DNA of 64,000 bases from Euphorbia lathyris (GCF_963576675.1 NC_088919.1:44228501-44292500); one strand, 5' to 3'. Counted from the first letter of the stretch, positions 1-10,050 are shown. A program made the numbers and translations. Notes: generated by a model from the letters alone, not told the origin.

Positions 1-131
1 TCATGCAATCTTAGATTCGGTTTTCAGTCCTAAAGAAACAAATAACGAAACTTTAACTTCGGATAGAGTGTACAGTTCTTGGGATTATAACATACTAAAA
101 CAAATTAAAATAAAACAACGCGACACGAATT

Positions 132-162
<31 letters not shown>

Positions 163-192
163 CCGTTCGGGATTTAAAAATCCCGAACTGTT

Positions 193-362
193 GCTTATTT
201 CGACCGAGCAGCAGTGCCCAGCAGCGGGCTGGGCGGCAGTGCCCACCGCGAGCTGGGTGGCAGTGCCCAGCTCGTCGAGCAACAGTGCCCAGCTCGCCGA
301 GCTGGGCGGCAGTGCCCAGCTCGCCCGAGCTGGAGTGCCCAGCTCGGTGAGCTGGGCCTCCC
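193..362. repeat. GC-rich palindrome cluster (AGCTCG/GGGC type)
   Basis: About 170 bp of GC-rich sequence in AT-rich surroundings, built from overlapping copies of GCAGTGCCCAGCTCG and its complement CGAGCTGGGC, so that several hairpins can form. It lies in the internal region of the outer element. The same AGCTCG/GAGCTGG vocabulary occurs in the solo LTR of the same family at 44092-44272. The low-complexity ORFs here are by-products of the repeats. Confidence 0.75.
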
Positions 363-563
363 GGGGCCAATTTTTTTTTTATTTTTTTTATTTTTTTTAT
401 TTTAAACCCGAACACTTAAAAAACGTAAAAGAAAACTAAACAACTAAACTAAAAGATCAATGTATAATCTAAATAAAATAAACCTGAAAAGTTTTATTAA
501 AACTTGGGTTGCCTCCTAAGAAGCGCTGCGTTATAGTCGGTGAGCTCGACATAGAATTCCCGC
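363..563 (-). other. Non-coding internal DNA of outer element with conserved 22-bp box
   Basis: T-rich tract followed by AT-rich non-coding DNA. At 506-527 lies a box that reads GGGTTGCCTCC, four variable bases, then AAGCGCT (plus strand). The inner element carries the same box at 8065-8086 in the same relative position, about 40 bp downstream of the end of its small ORF. The function is unknown; conservation between two otherwise different elements suggests a cis-acting role. Confidence 0.6.
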
Positions 564-1079
564 CTAGGTGTATGCTGACATTCGCGTTAGGAATTCAAAT
601 TCCTGAATAAATAATCCGTACCTGCAAAACGGATTATCAGTTTCAAAGAATTTTAATGAAAACAAAGGATCAAATTTAAATAAATTATGAAAAAGTTTAG
701 TTTGCTCCCTTTTTGATTCTCTAGGTAGATCAAAGAGAATGAAAATTTCTAGACATGAAGCAAATTCGAACTCTTCTATTTTTGGATTCTTCTCTAGAGG
801 CTCAATTTCAACTTATCCTTCAATTAATATTGAAACTTTTGGTTTCTCATAATTAGGGATCAGTTCTTCATTGTTAATGGGAAAAGATATTACCTGATCA
901 ACCTGACCTACCAAATTGGGTTCTTTAATTGATTCGTCCGTGGTTGAATCAACTAGGATCCCTTTTTGTATGCATAAATTTTTAATTGAGGCATACAAAT
1001 CGTCAGTTTGGTCTTCGTGAGTAGATAGGAAGTTAAGCAAATGCGTAACAGACTCCTTATTTCCATTGTTTCTAGCCAT
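564..1079 (-). pseudogene. Small ORF in the gag position of the outer element, one in-frame stop
   Basis: The frame starts at the ATG at 1079, about 180 bp downstream of the primer site where gag would begin, and runs about 171 codons to the TAG at 564-566. It is interrupted once by an in-frame TAA at 813-815. No gag, protease or polymerase motif is visible. The C-terminal half contains FILFDLPRESKRE and later a FIQEFEFL segment, matching YVLYDLQHESKRE and FIKEFGFL in the small ORF of the inner element (8125-8485). I do not recognise the family. It may be a short protein kept by non-autonomous elements, or the remnant of a larger ancestral ORF. Confidence 0.55.
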
Positions 1080-1255
1080 TTTCTCAAAAAAGAAGAATCA
1101 TTAGAAATAACAATAAAAATTAAAAACAAATATTCACACAAAAAGTATAAAGAATTATATATAAACAAGTATCAACGATATAGACAAAGGATATTCACAA
1201 AAGAATGCCTAAACTAACAAATCGACCTTTGGTTCGATATTGCAGAAAAAATAAA

Positions 1256-1273
1256 TCCCCGGCAATGGCGCCA
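1256..1273 (-). promoter_or_regulatory. Primer binding site (tRNA-Asp type), outer element
   Basis: On the minus strand TGGCGCCATTGCCGGGGA lies six bases after the LTR end. It matches the 3' end of plant tRNA-Asp with one mismatch, as used by Athila-type elements. It fixes the orientation of the outer element. Confidence 0.85.
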
Positions 1274-1279
1274 AAAACT

Positions 1280-1779
1280 TGATGCGCCTCCCGTTGAGAA
1301 GACTCACTAAGGGATAAGTGTACTCCGTCGTTATCAAGTAATAAATCTGGAAAGTCCAGGTATCGAATCCACAGGACTTATTTACCACAAGTATCGAACT
1401 ACTTGGTCTCAAGTGTTATCTAGGCTTTGGGGGTTTTGAGTTTGGTTTTGTTTAAGTTAATCTACTCCTAGTTGAATTATACTACTCCTAACTAAGTTAT
1501 TCTAATTCTAGCTAAGTTATTCTACGTCTAATTAAATTACTCTACCCCTAATTAAGTTAAACTACTCCTAAGTGATCTTTCACTAGTGCAATTATCCGAA
1601 GGAGCATGGTATGAACAATAATAATGAAGATAGATTATTAGGTCTATTGATTAAAAACCTAATCTAAGTCACTTGTATTCAAGGCGATTAACCCTACTTA
1701 CCCTCCTGAAGTTCCTAGTGCGTGATTCCCTTGTAAGGCCGAAACTAGGTCTAAGGCTCAGCAATTTGGGCTTAATCAA
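1280..1779 (-). repeat. LTR of outer element, 3' portion (R/U5 side)
   Basis: Minus-strand LTR end ...GGCGCATCA at 1280. The part 1280-1620 corresponds to the plus-strand solo LTR around 44930-45274 (same 'gatacctggactttccag' stretch and same terminal sequence). It is cut at 1779/1780 by the inner element and resumes at 8486. Confidence 0.85.
1680..1779. repeat. 100-bp target duplication, left copy
   Basis: A 100-bp stretch of outer LTR, beginning AAGGCGATTAACCC and ending GCTTAATCAA, directly adjoins the left end of the inner element. The same stretch occurs at 8486-8585 with a single difference seen by eye (CTAGGTC versus CTAGGTT). The outer LTR family has this segment only once (solo LTR, near 44840-44940), so it was duplicated together with the insertion. 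Confidence 0.9.
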
Positions 1780-2393
1780 TGTTATCGTCGTAATTTATAG
1801 CATTTTTAGTATTTAATTACTAGTTATTTTGTACCATTTTAATAAATTTTAATAATGGTTTTTGTATATTTTTTTCATTTTATGTATCTAAGCCAATTTG
1901 TGTGTTTTCTAGGCACTTTCGTAAGGTTTTCGGCACAAATAACCAAGTCGGGGCTTAAGGCGGCAATTCGGGAGTAAAAGGGACCAGAAAAAAGGAGTTT
2001 TAGTGACACCCAGCGTGCACTTCGTCGCGGATAGGTGCTGCAAGATAAAGTCCAATGGTTCACACTAGGACAAATTTGACACATTTTCGTATTTTCAACT
2101 TATCTCCCTCATACGGACTCGGATTGAGGCGATTCAAAATGCGTTGGAAAGCTAAGAGAAAGATGAACAAATGACTAATGATAATCATCTCCAAATTCGA
2201 AGTGCATCAGGCCCAGAAAATTATCCAAAGTTGATAAATATGTTGAAGCCTAAGATTCCTTTCACACCTTTACACATTTCAACTCCTAAATTATTAAAAT
2301 CTTCCCCCATACTCTCTTAAATACTAAATTCAGATGATAAGGAGTGGGAGGCCATAAGGATGACTTGGTCTTTGGAATTATGTGTGCCATTTT

Positions 2394-2402
2394 ACTATAA
2401 AA
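2394..2402 (+). promoter_or_regulatory. TATA box of inner element LTR
   Basis: CTATAAAAT followed by GAGACC, about 615 bp into the LTR, the usual relative position for the U3/R border. The mirrored copy lies near 5255-5264 on the minus strand, so transcripts from the two LTRs would converge. Confidence 0.55.
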
Positions 2403-2967
2403 TGAGACCTTAGGTGCCATTTGAAGACACACCAAGCTTAGGCTTAATTCTTCCCTCTATAATGTTATTTTGTTGATTCTTATCCTCAAGAATCAGTTGT
2501 TTGTGTTGTTCTTATTGTTGTTAGAGTGTTGTTTGTGCAAAAGTTCATCTAATAAAAGTAAGTTTCAAGTTACCGAAGAAGTTCGTTCGGTAATCGTCAC
2601 TACGGTTTCTTCTAAACTTTAATCTCTTTTATTAATATGAACTCTATTATCTATCTTTATAAAATGTGTTTTAATCTAATGATGGGCTAAACCCCTCTTA
2701 ACTAAGGCTAAAAGTGGATCTTAACCTTAATTATGTGGTAATTACGTTTAACCTATTTAAGTTATCTTTATCCTTTTGGAGAACTAACTTATGATTCTTA
2801 ATACTTGTAGGAGATGGGCCAACTCTCTACTTGGATATAATTAATCGTTTATATTGACCGTGATTAAATTGATTAATCGAAATTCATAAGTTGGACCTAA
2901 TGACCATTTAGTGTGGCTTATTGGTTTTCCAAGGTTTTTCATGAATCTTATTACAAATCTTTAATTT

Positions 2968-3303
2968 ATTACTTGAGCCGGACCAAGGGAAAGTAATAAA
3001 TCGAAGGTTTGGAAATAAGAAAACTTAATGCTTCTTTGGATTAATTACTTGAGCCGGACCAAGGGAAAGTAATTAATCGAAAGTTTAGAACTAATTACTC
3101 GAGCGGTTTTTCTTGAATCTTAAGTAATCACTTTAGCCGGACCAAGGTAAAGTAGGTTAAAAAGGTTTAGATTTAATCTTGTTACAAATCTTAGATTTAT
3201 TACTTGAGCCGGACCAAGGGAAAGTAATAAATCGAAGGTTTGGAAATAAGAAAACTTAATGCTTCTCTTGATTAATTACTTGAGCCGGACCAAGGGAAAG
3301 TAA
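2968..3303 (+). repeat. Five-copy hairpin repeat array inside the LTR
   Basis: Five copies of a unit of about 30 bp, ATTACTTGAGCCGGACCAAG followed by GGAAAGTAAT, start near 2968, 3044, 3127, 3199 and 3273. Each unit has complementary ends (ATTACTT / AAGTAAT) and can fold alone. The third copy is the most diverged. The array is mirrored in the inverted LTR around 4356-4692. Confidence 0.8.
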
Positions 3304-3692
3304 TTAGTCGAGAGTTTAAAACCGATCTCGAGAACTATTAGTTAATAAGAAAAATCGCCATCTTAAAAAGGATAAAACAACTTAAAAGAGGTTAAGTGTT
3401 ATTACCAAGCAAAGAGGTTAAGTGAAGCTAGAAGCCTTAGTTTCTTTTATTATAAGTAATCTCTCACTTAATTTGTGTAATTTTTATTTCATTTCTTGCT
3501 TAAGTCTTAGCTTGGTTGTCCAACAAACTCTACATTTTGGTTGTTTAAATAATAGATAGTAAGCAACGAGATTAGTACTTATAATCACCATCCTCATGGG
3601 AACGATACTCTACTTTCACTTTATTACTTGATACACGACTAAGGTACACTTGCCTTCACATGCACGTATACGTAAAACGCGCATCAAGTTTT

Positions 3693-3710
3693 TGGCGCCG
3701 TTGTCGGGGA
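3693..3710 (+). promoter_or_regulatory. Primer binding site (tRNA-Asp type), inner element
   Basis: TGGCGCCGTTGTCGGGGA, one mismatch to the 3' end of tRNA-Asp, lies just after the plus-strand LTR end. After the inverted LTR only TTTTTGG-like bases are found before the match ends, so only one primer site exists. Confidence 0.85.
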
Positions 3711-3806
3711 TGGTAGAATTGTAATATTAATCTAATTGAACTTCTATTAATTTAAACGTTTTTTTTTTTGTAAATATTTTGATCTTTTTCTTCACCTTTT
3801 TTTTTA

Positions 3807-3972
3807 ATGGTTTTCAGCTCATTCTACTCAAATTGGGAGGACGAATATCAATATGATGGTCCAAATTCACCACAACATATCAGTGATGAAGAAAAAACTA
3901 TTGAGGAACTAATGATTGATTTTATTTCTTCAAAAGAAATTCAACATGATAATTCATATACTTCCAAAAACT
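3807..3972 (+). pseudogene. N-terminal part of small ORF of inner element, cut by the inversion
   Basis: The ATG at 3807 lies about 100 bp after the primer site. The frame is acidic (WEDEYQYDG, SDEEKTIEEL) and open for about 55 codons, then runs into the inverted LTR at 3973. The remaining part of the ORF lies at the other end of the element on the minus strand (8485-8125). It occupies the gag position, as in the outer element. I do not recognise the family. Confidence 0.5.
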
Positions 3973-5878
3973 TGATGCGCGTTTTACGTATACGTGCATG
4001 TGAAGGCAAGTGTACCTTAGTCGTGTATCAAGTAATAAAGTGAAAGTAGAGTATCGTTCCCACGAGGATGGTGATTATAAGTACTAATCTCTTTGCTTAC
4101 TATCTATTATTTAAACAACCAAAATGTAGAGTTTGTTGGACAATCAAGCTAAGACTTAAGCAAGAAATGAAATAAAAATTACACAAATTAAGTGAGAGAT
4201 TACTTATAATAAAAGAAACTAAGGCTTCTAGCTTCACTTAACCTCTTTGCTTGGTAATAACACTTAACCTCTTTTAAGTTGTTTTATCCTTTTTAAGATG
4301 ACGATTTTTCTTATTAACTAATAGTTCTCGAGATCGGTTCTAAACTCTCGACTAATTACTTTCCCTTGGTCCGGCTCAAGTAATTAATCAAGAGAAGCAT
4401 TAAGTTTTCTTATTTCCAAACCTTCGATTTATTACTTTCCCTTGGTCCGGCTCAAGTAATAAATCTAAGATTTGTAACAAGATTAAATCTAAACCTTTTT
4501 AACCTACTTTACCTTGGTCCGGCTAAAGTGATTACTTAAGATTCAAGAAAAACCGCTCGAGTAATTAGTTCTAAACTTTCGATTAATTACTTTCCCTTGG
4601 TCCGGCTCAAGTAATTAATCCAAAGAAGCATTAAGTTTTCTTATTTCCAAACCTTCGATTTATTACTTTCCCTTGGTCCGGCTCAAGTAATAATTAAAGA
4701 TTTGTAATAAGATTCATGAAAAACCTTGGAAAACCAATAAGCCACACTAAATGGTCATTAGGTCCAACTTATGAATTTCGATTAATCAATTTAATCACGG
4801 TCAATATAAACGATTAATTATATCCAAGTAGAGATTTGGCCCATCTCCTACAAGCATTAAGAATCATAAGTTAGTTCTCCAAAAGGATAAAGATAACTTA
4901 AATAGGTTAAACGTAATTACCACATAATTAAGGTTAAGATCCACTTTTAGCCTTAGTTAAGAGGGGTTTAGCCCATCATTAGATTAAAACACATTTTATA
5001 AAGATAGATAATAGAGTTCATATTAATAAAAGAGATTAAAGTTTAGAAGAAACCGTAGTGACGATTACCGAACGAACTTCTTCGGTAACTTGAAACTTAC
5101 TTTTATTAGATGAACTTTTGCACAAACAACACTCTAACAACAATAAGAACAACACAAACAACTGATTCTTGAGGATAAGAATCAACAAAATAACATTATA
5201 GAGGGAAGAATTAAGCCTAAGCTTGGTGTGTCTTCAAATGGCACCTAAGGTCTCATTTTATAGTAAAATGGCACACATAATTCCAAAGATCAAGTCATCC
5301 TTATGGCCTCCCACTCCTTATCATCTGAATTTAGCATTTAAGAGAGTATGGGGGAAGATTTTAATAATTTAGGAGTTGAAATGTGTAAAGGTGTGAAAGG
5401 AATCTTAGGCTTCAACATATTTATCAACTTTGGATAATTTTCTGGGCCTGATGCACTTCGAATTTGGAGATGATTATCATTAGTCATTTGTTCATCTTTC
5501 TCTTAGCTTTCCAACGCATTTTGAATCGTCTCAATCCGAGTCCGTATGAGGGAGATAAGTTGAAAATACGAAAATGTGTCAAATCTGTCCTAGTGTGAAC
5601 AATTGGACTTTATCTTGCAGCACCTATCCGCGACGAAGTGCACGCTGGGTGTCACTAAAACTCCTTTTTTCTGGTCCCTTTTACTCCCGAGTTGCCGCCT
5701 TAAGCCCCGACTTGGTTATTTGTGCCGAAAACCTTACGAAAGTGCCTAGAAAACATACAAATTGGCTTAGATACATAAAATGAAGAAAATATACAAAAAC
5801 CATTATTAAAATTTATTAAAATGGTACAAAATAACTAGTAATTAAATACTAAAAATGCTATAAATTACGACGATAACA
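3973..5878 (-). repeat. LTR, inverted copy of inner element
   Basis: Reverse complement of the LTR at 1780-3686, with its end (GCGCATCA) at 3973 and its start (TGTTATCG) at 5878. The polypurine tract directly beyond 5878 shows that this was the 3' LTR. With the other LTR it forms an inverted repeat with arms of about 1.9 kb and a spacer of about 0.28 kb, which could fold into a very long hairpin if transcribed through. Confidence 0.9.
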
Positions 5879-5894
5879 ACACCCCCAAACTTAA
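5879..5894 (-). promoter_or_regulatory. Polypurine tract of inner element
   Basis: On the minus strand TTAAGTTTGGGGGTGT immediately precedes the LTR start, the typical Athila/Tat polypurine tract that primes plus-strand DNA synthesis. It proves the orientation of the inverted half. Confidence 0.8.
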
Positions 5895-8064
5895 GCTTTG
5901 CTTGTCCTCAAGCAAAGAAAAGCTGAAAACAAAATTTCTCGTCGAATAAGTTAACGTAAAGACATGAATTATTTTAATCGAAAATGAGCAAAAATTCTAT
6001 ATTCAAATCTCGGACTATTTCTTTGGATAAAATGATTTGTTTTTACACCCTTATTTTCCAAACGGACATTTTTCATTGTGTTGAATAAAATTGAACCAAT
6101 TTAAACACCTCGCATGGAAGTCACTCTTACGCTCAAGTGTTTAGGGCATCAAATGTTCGCTCAAATCCGATAAAAACACTAACTATTAAAAATTTGCATG
6201 GTCATCCAAATCGTTACCAAACGCGACCGACTATAAACACGATCAAAAGGTCTTTAACGGGTTGTAACGTTGGTTGAAGGTAAAAGTGTGGAGAAGAGGA
6301 GATTTTATGGGTAGATAAATTCACGGGTAATTATTTGATAGATTCACAAAAGAGATTTTGTCTTTCGGTAATTCAGAATTTTTGTAACGGAAATCTCTCT
6401 TTTATTTTTATTTATATATATGATATATATTTTTTTATTCTTTTATTTTTTGACTTTATATATATATTTATATCAATATGAATTTTATTTATAATGTATA
6501 TATAGAGAATAAGAAATATATGAAAATAGAGAGGTATAACCGTTATATATCGATGAAAGTGTTTGTCTGAATTTCGTAATTATTGTGAATCATCATCTCA
6601 AGCATATTGGTTACTAATTGCCCATAAATTTAGGGGGAATAAAAATGGTATTTATGAAGGGAATGCGGCTTGTAACGTGGTGAAATGAATGGAATGTCTA
6701 GGCTCGAAGGGGTGAACGACGGAGAATGTGTTTAAGGTGGGCTATCATTTTGAGTTTGAAATGTGGGGGCAAAACAAGGAAGGCCTTAATCATGTCGTGT
6801 TTTGAGCTAGACGCGTGAGGTTTTGACCGGTATTTGATGCAAATTCTCAAGTTTCGTGTAATTATGGAACACTCTTGAGAAAAAAATGAAGCATTAGTGA
6901 ATGCTTTTTAAATTAGGCTCAAAAACTCACATTGGAATGATAATGTGTGCCAATTAACTCAATTTTATTCCTCAAAATGTAAATGTCAATTTGTTAAATA
7001 CTGAGTGTAAAAAAAAAATTACGTATTCAAAATAGTCCAAAATTTGTTTACAAAATTTAAGATTTTCAAATAAAATTTCATCCTATCAAAATTTAAATTT
7101 TATTCTAGACAATTTTTTTTTTTATTTTTTTGATTTTCTTGTTTGATTGAAGCAAAACTTTAGAACGGGGTTTTTATTCAAAATTATTTAACAAACAAAA
7201 AACATCCACTTAAAAGCTAAATAAAAATTAACAAAAAATAAAATAAAATAAAAGAGCAAAATAAAGATAGTAAAAATAAATGTACAAAATAACACAAAAT
7301 TAAAATTAAACGTACATCACACGATTAAAACAAAAGTATGAAAATAGTAATTATTGGAAATAAAAATAACGTACTATCTTTTACTCCCATCCCCTATTAG
7401 TGTAGCGTTTAGTCCCGAAATGCGAAATAACACTAAAGCAAAAAGTAAAGGATAGAAGGATTCCCTGTAAATTGGTGGAATTGGGATGAATTTGTGGTAG
7501 AAAGGAGTTGTTTTGGTGGAGCGGATTGGAGGTGAAATCGGTGAATTCCGTCGAGGGAGTTGCCGGAAAATGGCTTGAGAAGTTGAGAGACGGAGTTGGT
7601 TACTGCAGAAAATAAAACTAAAACGGTCAGTAATGGAGAAATATTGGATTAAATGGGTAATTAACCCTAAATCACCACCTCGTCGAGGTCGGGATATACC
7701 TCGACGAGGTGAGGAGTTCCAGGAGGTTCCCAACCTCCTGGAACATATGCATCTCGTCGAAGCAAGTGGTGCTTCGACGAGGTGCACCTGCAACCTCAAA
7801 AAAAAGGATATATTTCATATTTCTCAACTTTCCCCTAGGCTAACTTTGGTTTTGATTTTTATTATTTTTTGGTTTTTGATTTTTTTTTCTTTTATTAACT
7901 ATATTTATATACATATGTAAATAATAAATCTTAGACACAAATTTCTTTTCGTTTCTTTTTCTTTTGTTTGTTATCTTATTTATCTTTTTTTTATTTTTTT
8001 TTTCTTAATTTTTTTTATTATATATATAAAGCTAAAAAAAAATAAACGAAAAGTTAGAAATATC
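5895..8064 (-). other. Non-coding internal DNA of inner element
   Basis: About 2.2 kb without a credible coding region; AT-rich with a TATA-type simple repeat near 6410-6500 and long A/T runs around 7100-7300 and 7840-8040. The only structured part is the GC-rich hairpin cluster at 7675-7785. Longer frames here (for example 7374-7799 minus) come from that cluster and show no protein family features. Confidence 0.7.
7675..7785. repeat. Three consecutive GC-rich hairpins
   Basis: Three nearly perfect inverted repeats in a row. The first pairs CACCTCGTCGAGGT at 7675 with ACCTCGACGAGGTG ending near 7711. The second is CAGGAGGTT/AACCTCCTG at 7720-7740. The third pairs CTCGTCGAAGCA at 7753 with TGCTTCGACGAG ending near 7781. 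They stand out in AT-rich non-coding DNA and recall the clusters in the other elements of the window. Confidence 0.8.
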
Positions 8065-8086
8065 GGGTTGCCTCCCGATAAGCGCT
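8065..8086. promoter_or_regulatory. Conserved 22-bp box shared with outer element
   Basis: GGGTTGCCTCC, four bases, AAGCGCT; matches 506-527 except for the spacer and one neighbouring base. It lies about 40 bp downstream of the small-ORF stop in both elements. The role is not known. Confidence 0.5.
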
Positions 8087-8124
8087 AAATTTAAAGTCGT
8101 TTAGCTCGACTTATACTTTTCTTT

Positions 8125-8485
8125 TTATGTGAACGCATGGAGTCGTATGAGGAATCCAAATTCTTTAATAAAAATCCTGTAAATGCACATTGGATTATCA
8201 GATGGATGATAATTAAATAAAATCCACGACATAAATTTAAAAAAGTAATGTACGAGTTTCGATTTCTCCCTTTTTGACTCGTGTTGCAAGTCATATAATA
8301 CATAAAATTCTTGAGTCGGGGTTATCTCGAACTCCTCTATCGTAGATTTTTTGACCAAAATTTTCAACTCTTCACTTTTGGTCGAACGGTCACTATTCTC
8401 CACTAATATCGGCTCCAAAAATTTATTATCATGTTGAGGCTCATCTAAGATAAATACTTCAATCTGATCATTTGAATCAAACTTT
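8125..8485 (-). pseudogene. C-terminal part of small ORF of inner element
   Basis: Open minus-strand frame from the element end at 8485 to a stop at 8125. An internal Met at 8418 would give 97 codons, but the frame is open upstream to the break. It contains YVLYDLQHESKRE and FIKEFGFL, matching FILFDLPRESKRE and FIQEFEFL of the outer element, and a similar ending (HAFT/SAYT). Its N-terminal part was left behind at 3807-3972 when the element was inverted. No known domain is recognised. Confidence 0.5.
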
Positions 8486-9756
8486 CAAGGCGATTAACCC
8501 TACTTACCCTCCTGAAGTTCCTAGTGCGTGATTCCCTTGTAAGGCCGAAACTAGGTTTAAGGCTCAGCAATTTGGGCTTAATCAACTAAGAGGTCGTCAA
8601 TCTCCTAGGCTCTGATTAGGTCAGATTCAGCTCGCAATATATGCCTACTAGATTTTGGGGCTTTTGAATGAGTTAAACCAATTGAATAAAGCGTAAGACA
8701 AAGATTAAACAAGTAATCATAGAACAAAATAAGAGCTAAAATATTATTAAAGGCGAAGAAAAATGTCACAGGATACAATTAGCCTAGGATTCATAGACTG
8801 TATCAAAGAGTACAAACAAGAAAAGATAAAAGGAGATACGAAAATCTCTTTCAGGGAACCTGTCTACTCTGCAGCCGGCTTTCTAGGTCTTAAGGACGGA
8901 CCTTGAATATTCCTCGGTGAGCGGAGCTTCGAAGGTGCTTCAATGGAGGTTGAAGGAGATGGAGGAGGTGGAGAGAAATCTTCAAGGGTGAAGGCTAAGG
9001 TAAATTTACAATAATGAAAGGTGACAATAATTCCTAACAAATGGAACTATTTATAATGAAAAAACTAAAACCTATTCCTAATGGAAAACTAATTAATAAA
9101 ACATATTCCTAATAAAAAGCTAATTATAAAAAGTTTCCTAATGAAAGACTAACTAATAAAAAGCTTTTCTAACGAAAGACTAATTAACAAAAAACTATTC
9201 TAATGGAAAAATAACTCTCCAATTATTATCTAATAAAAACTAATTTATCTTTGCGGATAAAATATAATTATTTAAATACAAAAAGCCCAAAAATAATCCC
9301 TAAAAATCTGCCAAAATATTCTGCATGACTTTTATTTGATTTTGATGCGCCGAGTGGGTCTCTGATTCTGATCCTTAAAAATCTCCACATTTATCTCTAA
9401 AAATCTGCACATAATCTCATAAAATATTATTTAGATAATTCACCCAAAATTAATTAATTATCCTACCAAAACTCCTTTTTAATTACCAAGTCAAATTTGA
9501 TTTATTTTTGATAGGTTAATTTCTTAATTTTGGGTACAGATAAAGCTCAAAATAACAAATAGAGATTAATTTATTAAAAGTGACAAAATATTTGACAAAA
9601 GTTAGGAATATTTAATAAAAAGCTAAAAAGTAATTTAAAAACCTAAAATTGACAAAACAATAATAAATTGCTATTTAAAGTAAATAAAAAGGAAATAAAA
9701 GATATAAAATAGTCCCTAAAACCGTACTAAAAGATAGGGGTTTTTGATCCCTATCA
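8486..9756 (-). repeat. LTR of outer element, 5' portion (U3/R side)
   Basis: Begins on the minus strand with TGATAGGGATC at 9756. The stretch 8870-9010 matches the R/U5-like part of the solo LTR near 44430-44600 (for example CCTTCAACCTCCATTGAAG), while the AT-rich U3 differs from the solo LTR, which carries an AGCTCG palindrome cluster. The first 100 bp (8486-8585) are the right copy of the duplicated target. Confidence 0.85.
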
Positions 9757-10050
9757 CCTAGCAGGACGCCAGGCGTGGGGAGTGTTGTCATGGGAGGAGG
9801 ATCAAGTAATGCGGGGACGCGGGGCGCCACCATTAACACGCGGGGCGTGGATAGCAATCTCGAGCAGGAAGTTTTCCAGAAGGTCAAACACGCGGGGCGT
9901 ACGCCTTGGGCGCCACGCCAGATTCCCGTCCACAGAGCCATCAAACTCAGGAGCCTAATGACGCGGGGCGTATTCCGCAGGACGCCACGCGTAATGAGTA
10001 CGAGCAAGCACCTCCAAGTTCAGGAGCGCATCTACGCGGGGCGTACTTGT
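9757..10050. repeat. GC-rich ACGCGGGGCGT repeat cluster
   Basis: At least six copies of ACGCGGGGCGT or CGCGGGGCG, mixed with the near-complement GGCGCCACGC/GACGCCACGC, in about 290 bp. It is again a GC-rich hairpin cluster in AT-rich DNA, but with a different sequence from the others. It borders the start of the outer LTR and may belong to an older LTR that the outer element hit. The frames in it are repeat by-products. Confidence 0.75.

Larger units (their letters stand above)
1780..3686 (+). repeat. LTR, plus-strand copy of inner element
   Basis: Begins TGTTATCGTCG and ends ACGCGCATCA, with a tRNA-Asp primer site six bases after its end. The reverse complement recurs at 3973-5878 with only a few differences noticed by eye (for example near 2054 and 2124). 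Contains a TATA box at 2394 and an array of five hairpin repeats at 2968-3303. The minus-strand 69-codon frame inside it is a by-product and also recurs in the inverted copy. Confidence 0.9.
1780..8485. mobile_element. Inner non-autonomous LTR retrotransposon with head-to-head LTRs (self-inverted)
   Basis: From the left: a plus-strand 1907-bp LTR (1780-3686), a primer site (3693-3710) and the leader with the start of a small ORF (to 3972). Then, inverted, a minus-strand LTR (3973-5878), its polypurine tract (5879-5894) and non-coding internal DNA, with the rest of the small ORF ending the element at 8485. An intact ancestor would be LTR, primer site, leader, internal DNA, polypurine tract, LTR; everything downstream of the point in the small ORF is inverted. 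This is what joining the 3' LTR end to a site inside the same molecule (autointegration) would give. The two LTRs are nearly identical, so the event is recent. No gag or pol is present. Confidence 0.85.
1..9756 (-). mobile_element. Outer non-autonomous Athila/Tat-type LTR retrotransposon, 5' part, cut by left edge
   Basis: Read on the minus strand, an LTR begins at 9756 (TGATAGGG...) and ends at 1280 (...GCGCATCA). A tRNA-Asp primer site follows at 1273-1256, then internal DNA that leaves the window at position 1. The LTR is interrupted by a second element at 1780-8485; without it the LTR is about 1.67 kb. The same LTR family occurs as a solo LTR at 43698-45274, which supports both ends. The internal part shows no gag or pol, only a short ORF at 564-1079 where gag should begin, so I infer a non-autonomous derivative. 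The other LTR and the target duplication lie outside the window. Confidence 0.8.

Noticed and set aside
1875..2084. 69-codon ORF in the inner element LTR, also at 5574-5783
   Set aside because: Two copies exist only because the LTR is present twice; it is antisense to the LTR and resembles no protein.
3964..3972. Second primer site next to the inverted LTR
   Set aside because: Only a few bases (TTTTTGG) match before the sequence departs; the rest fits continuing leader DNA.
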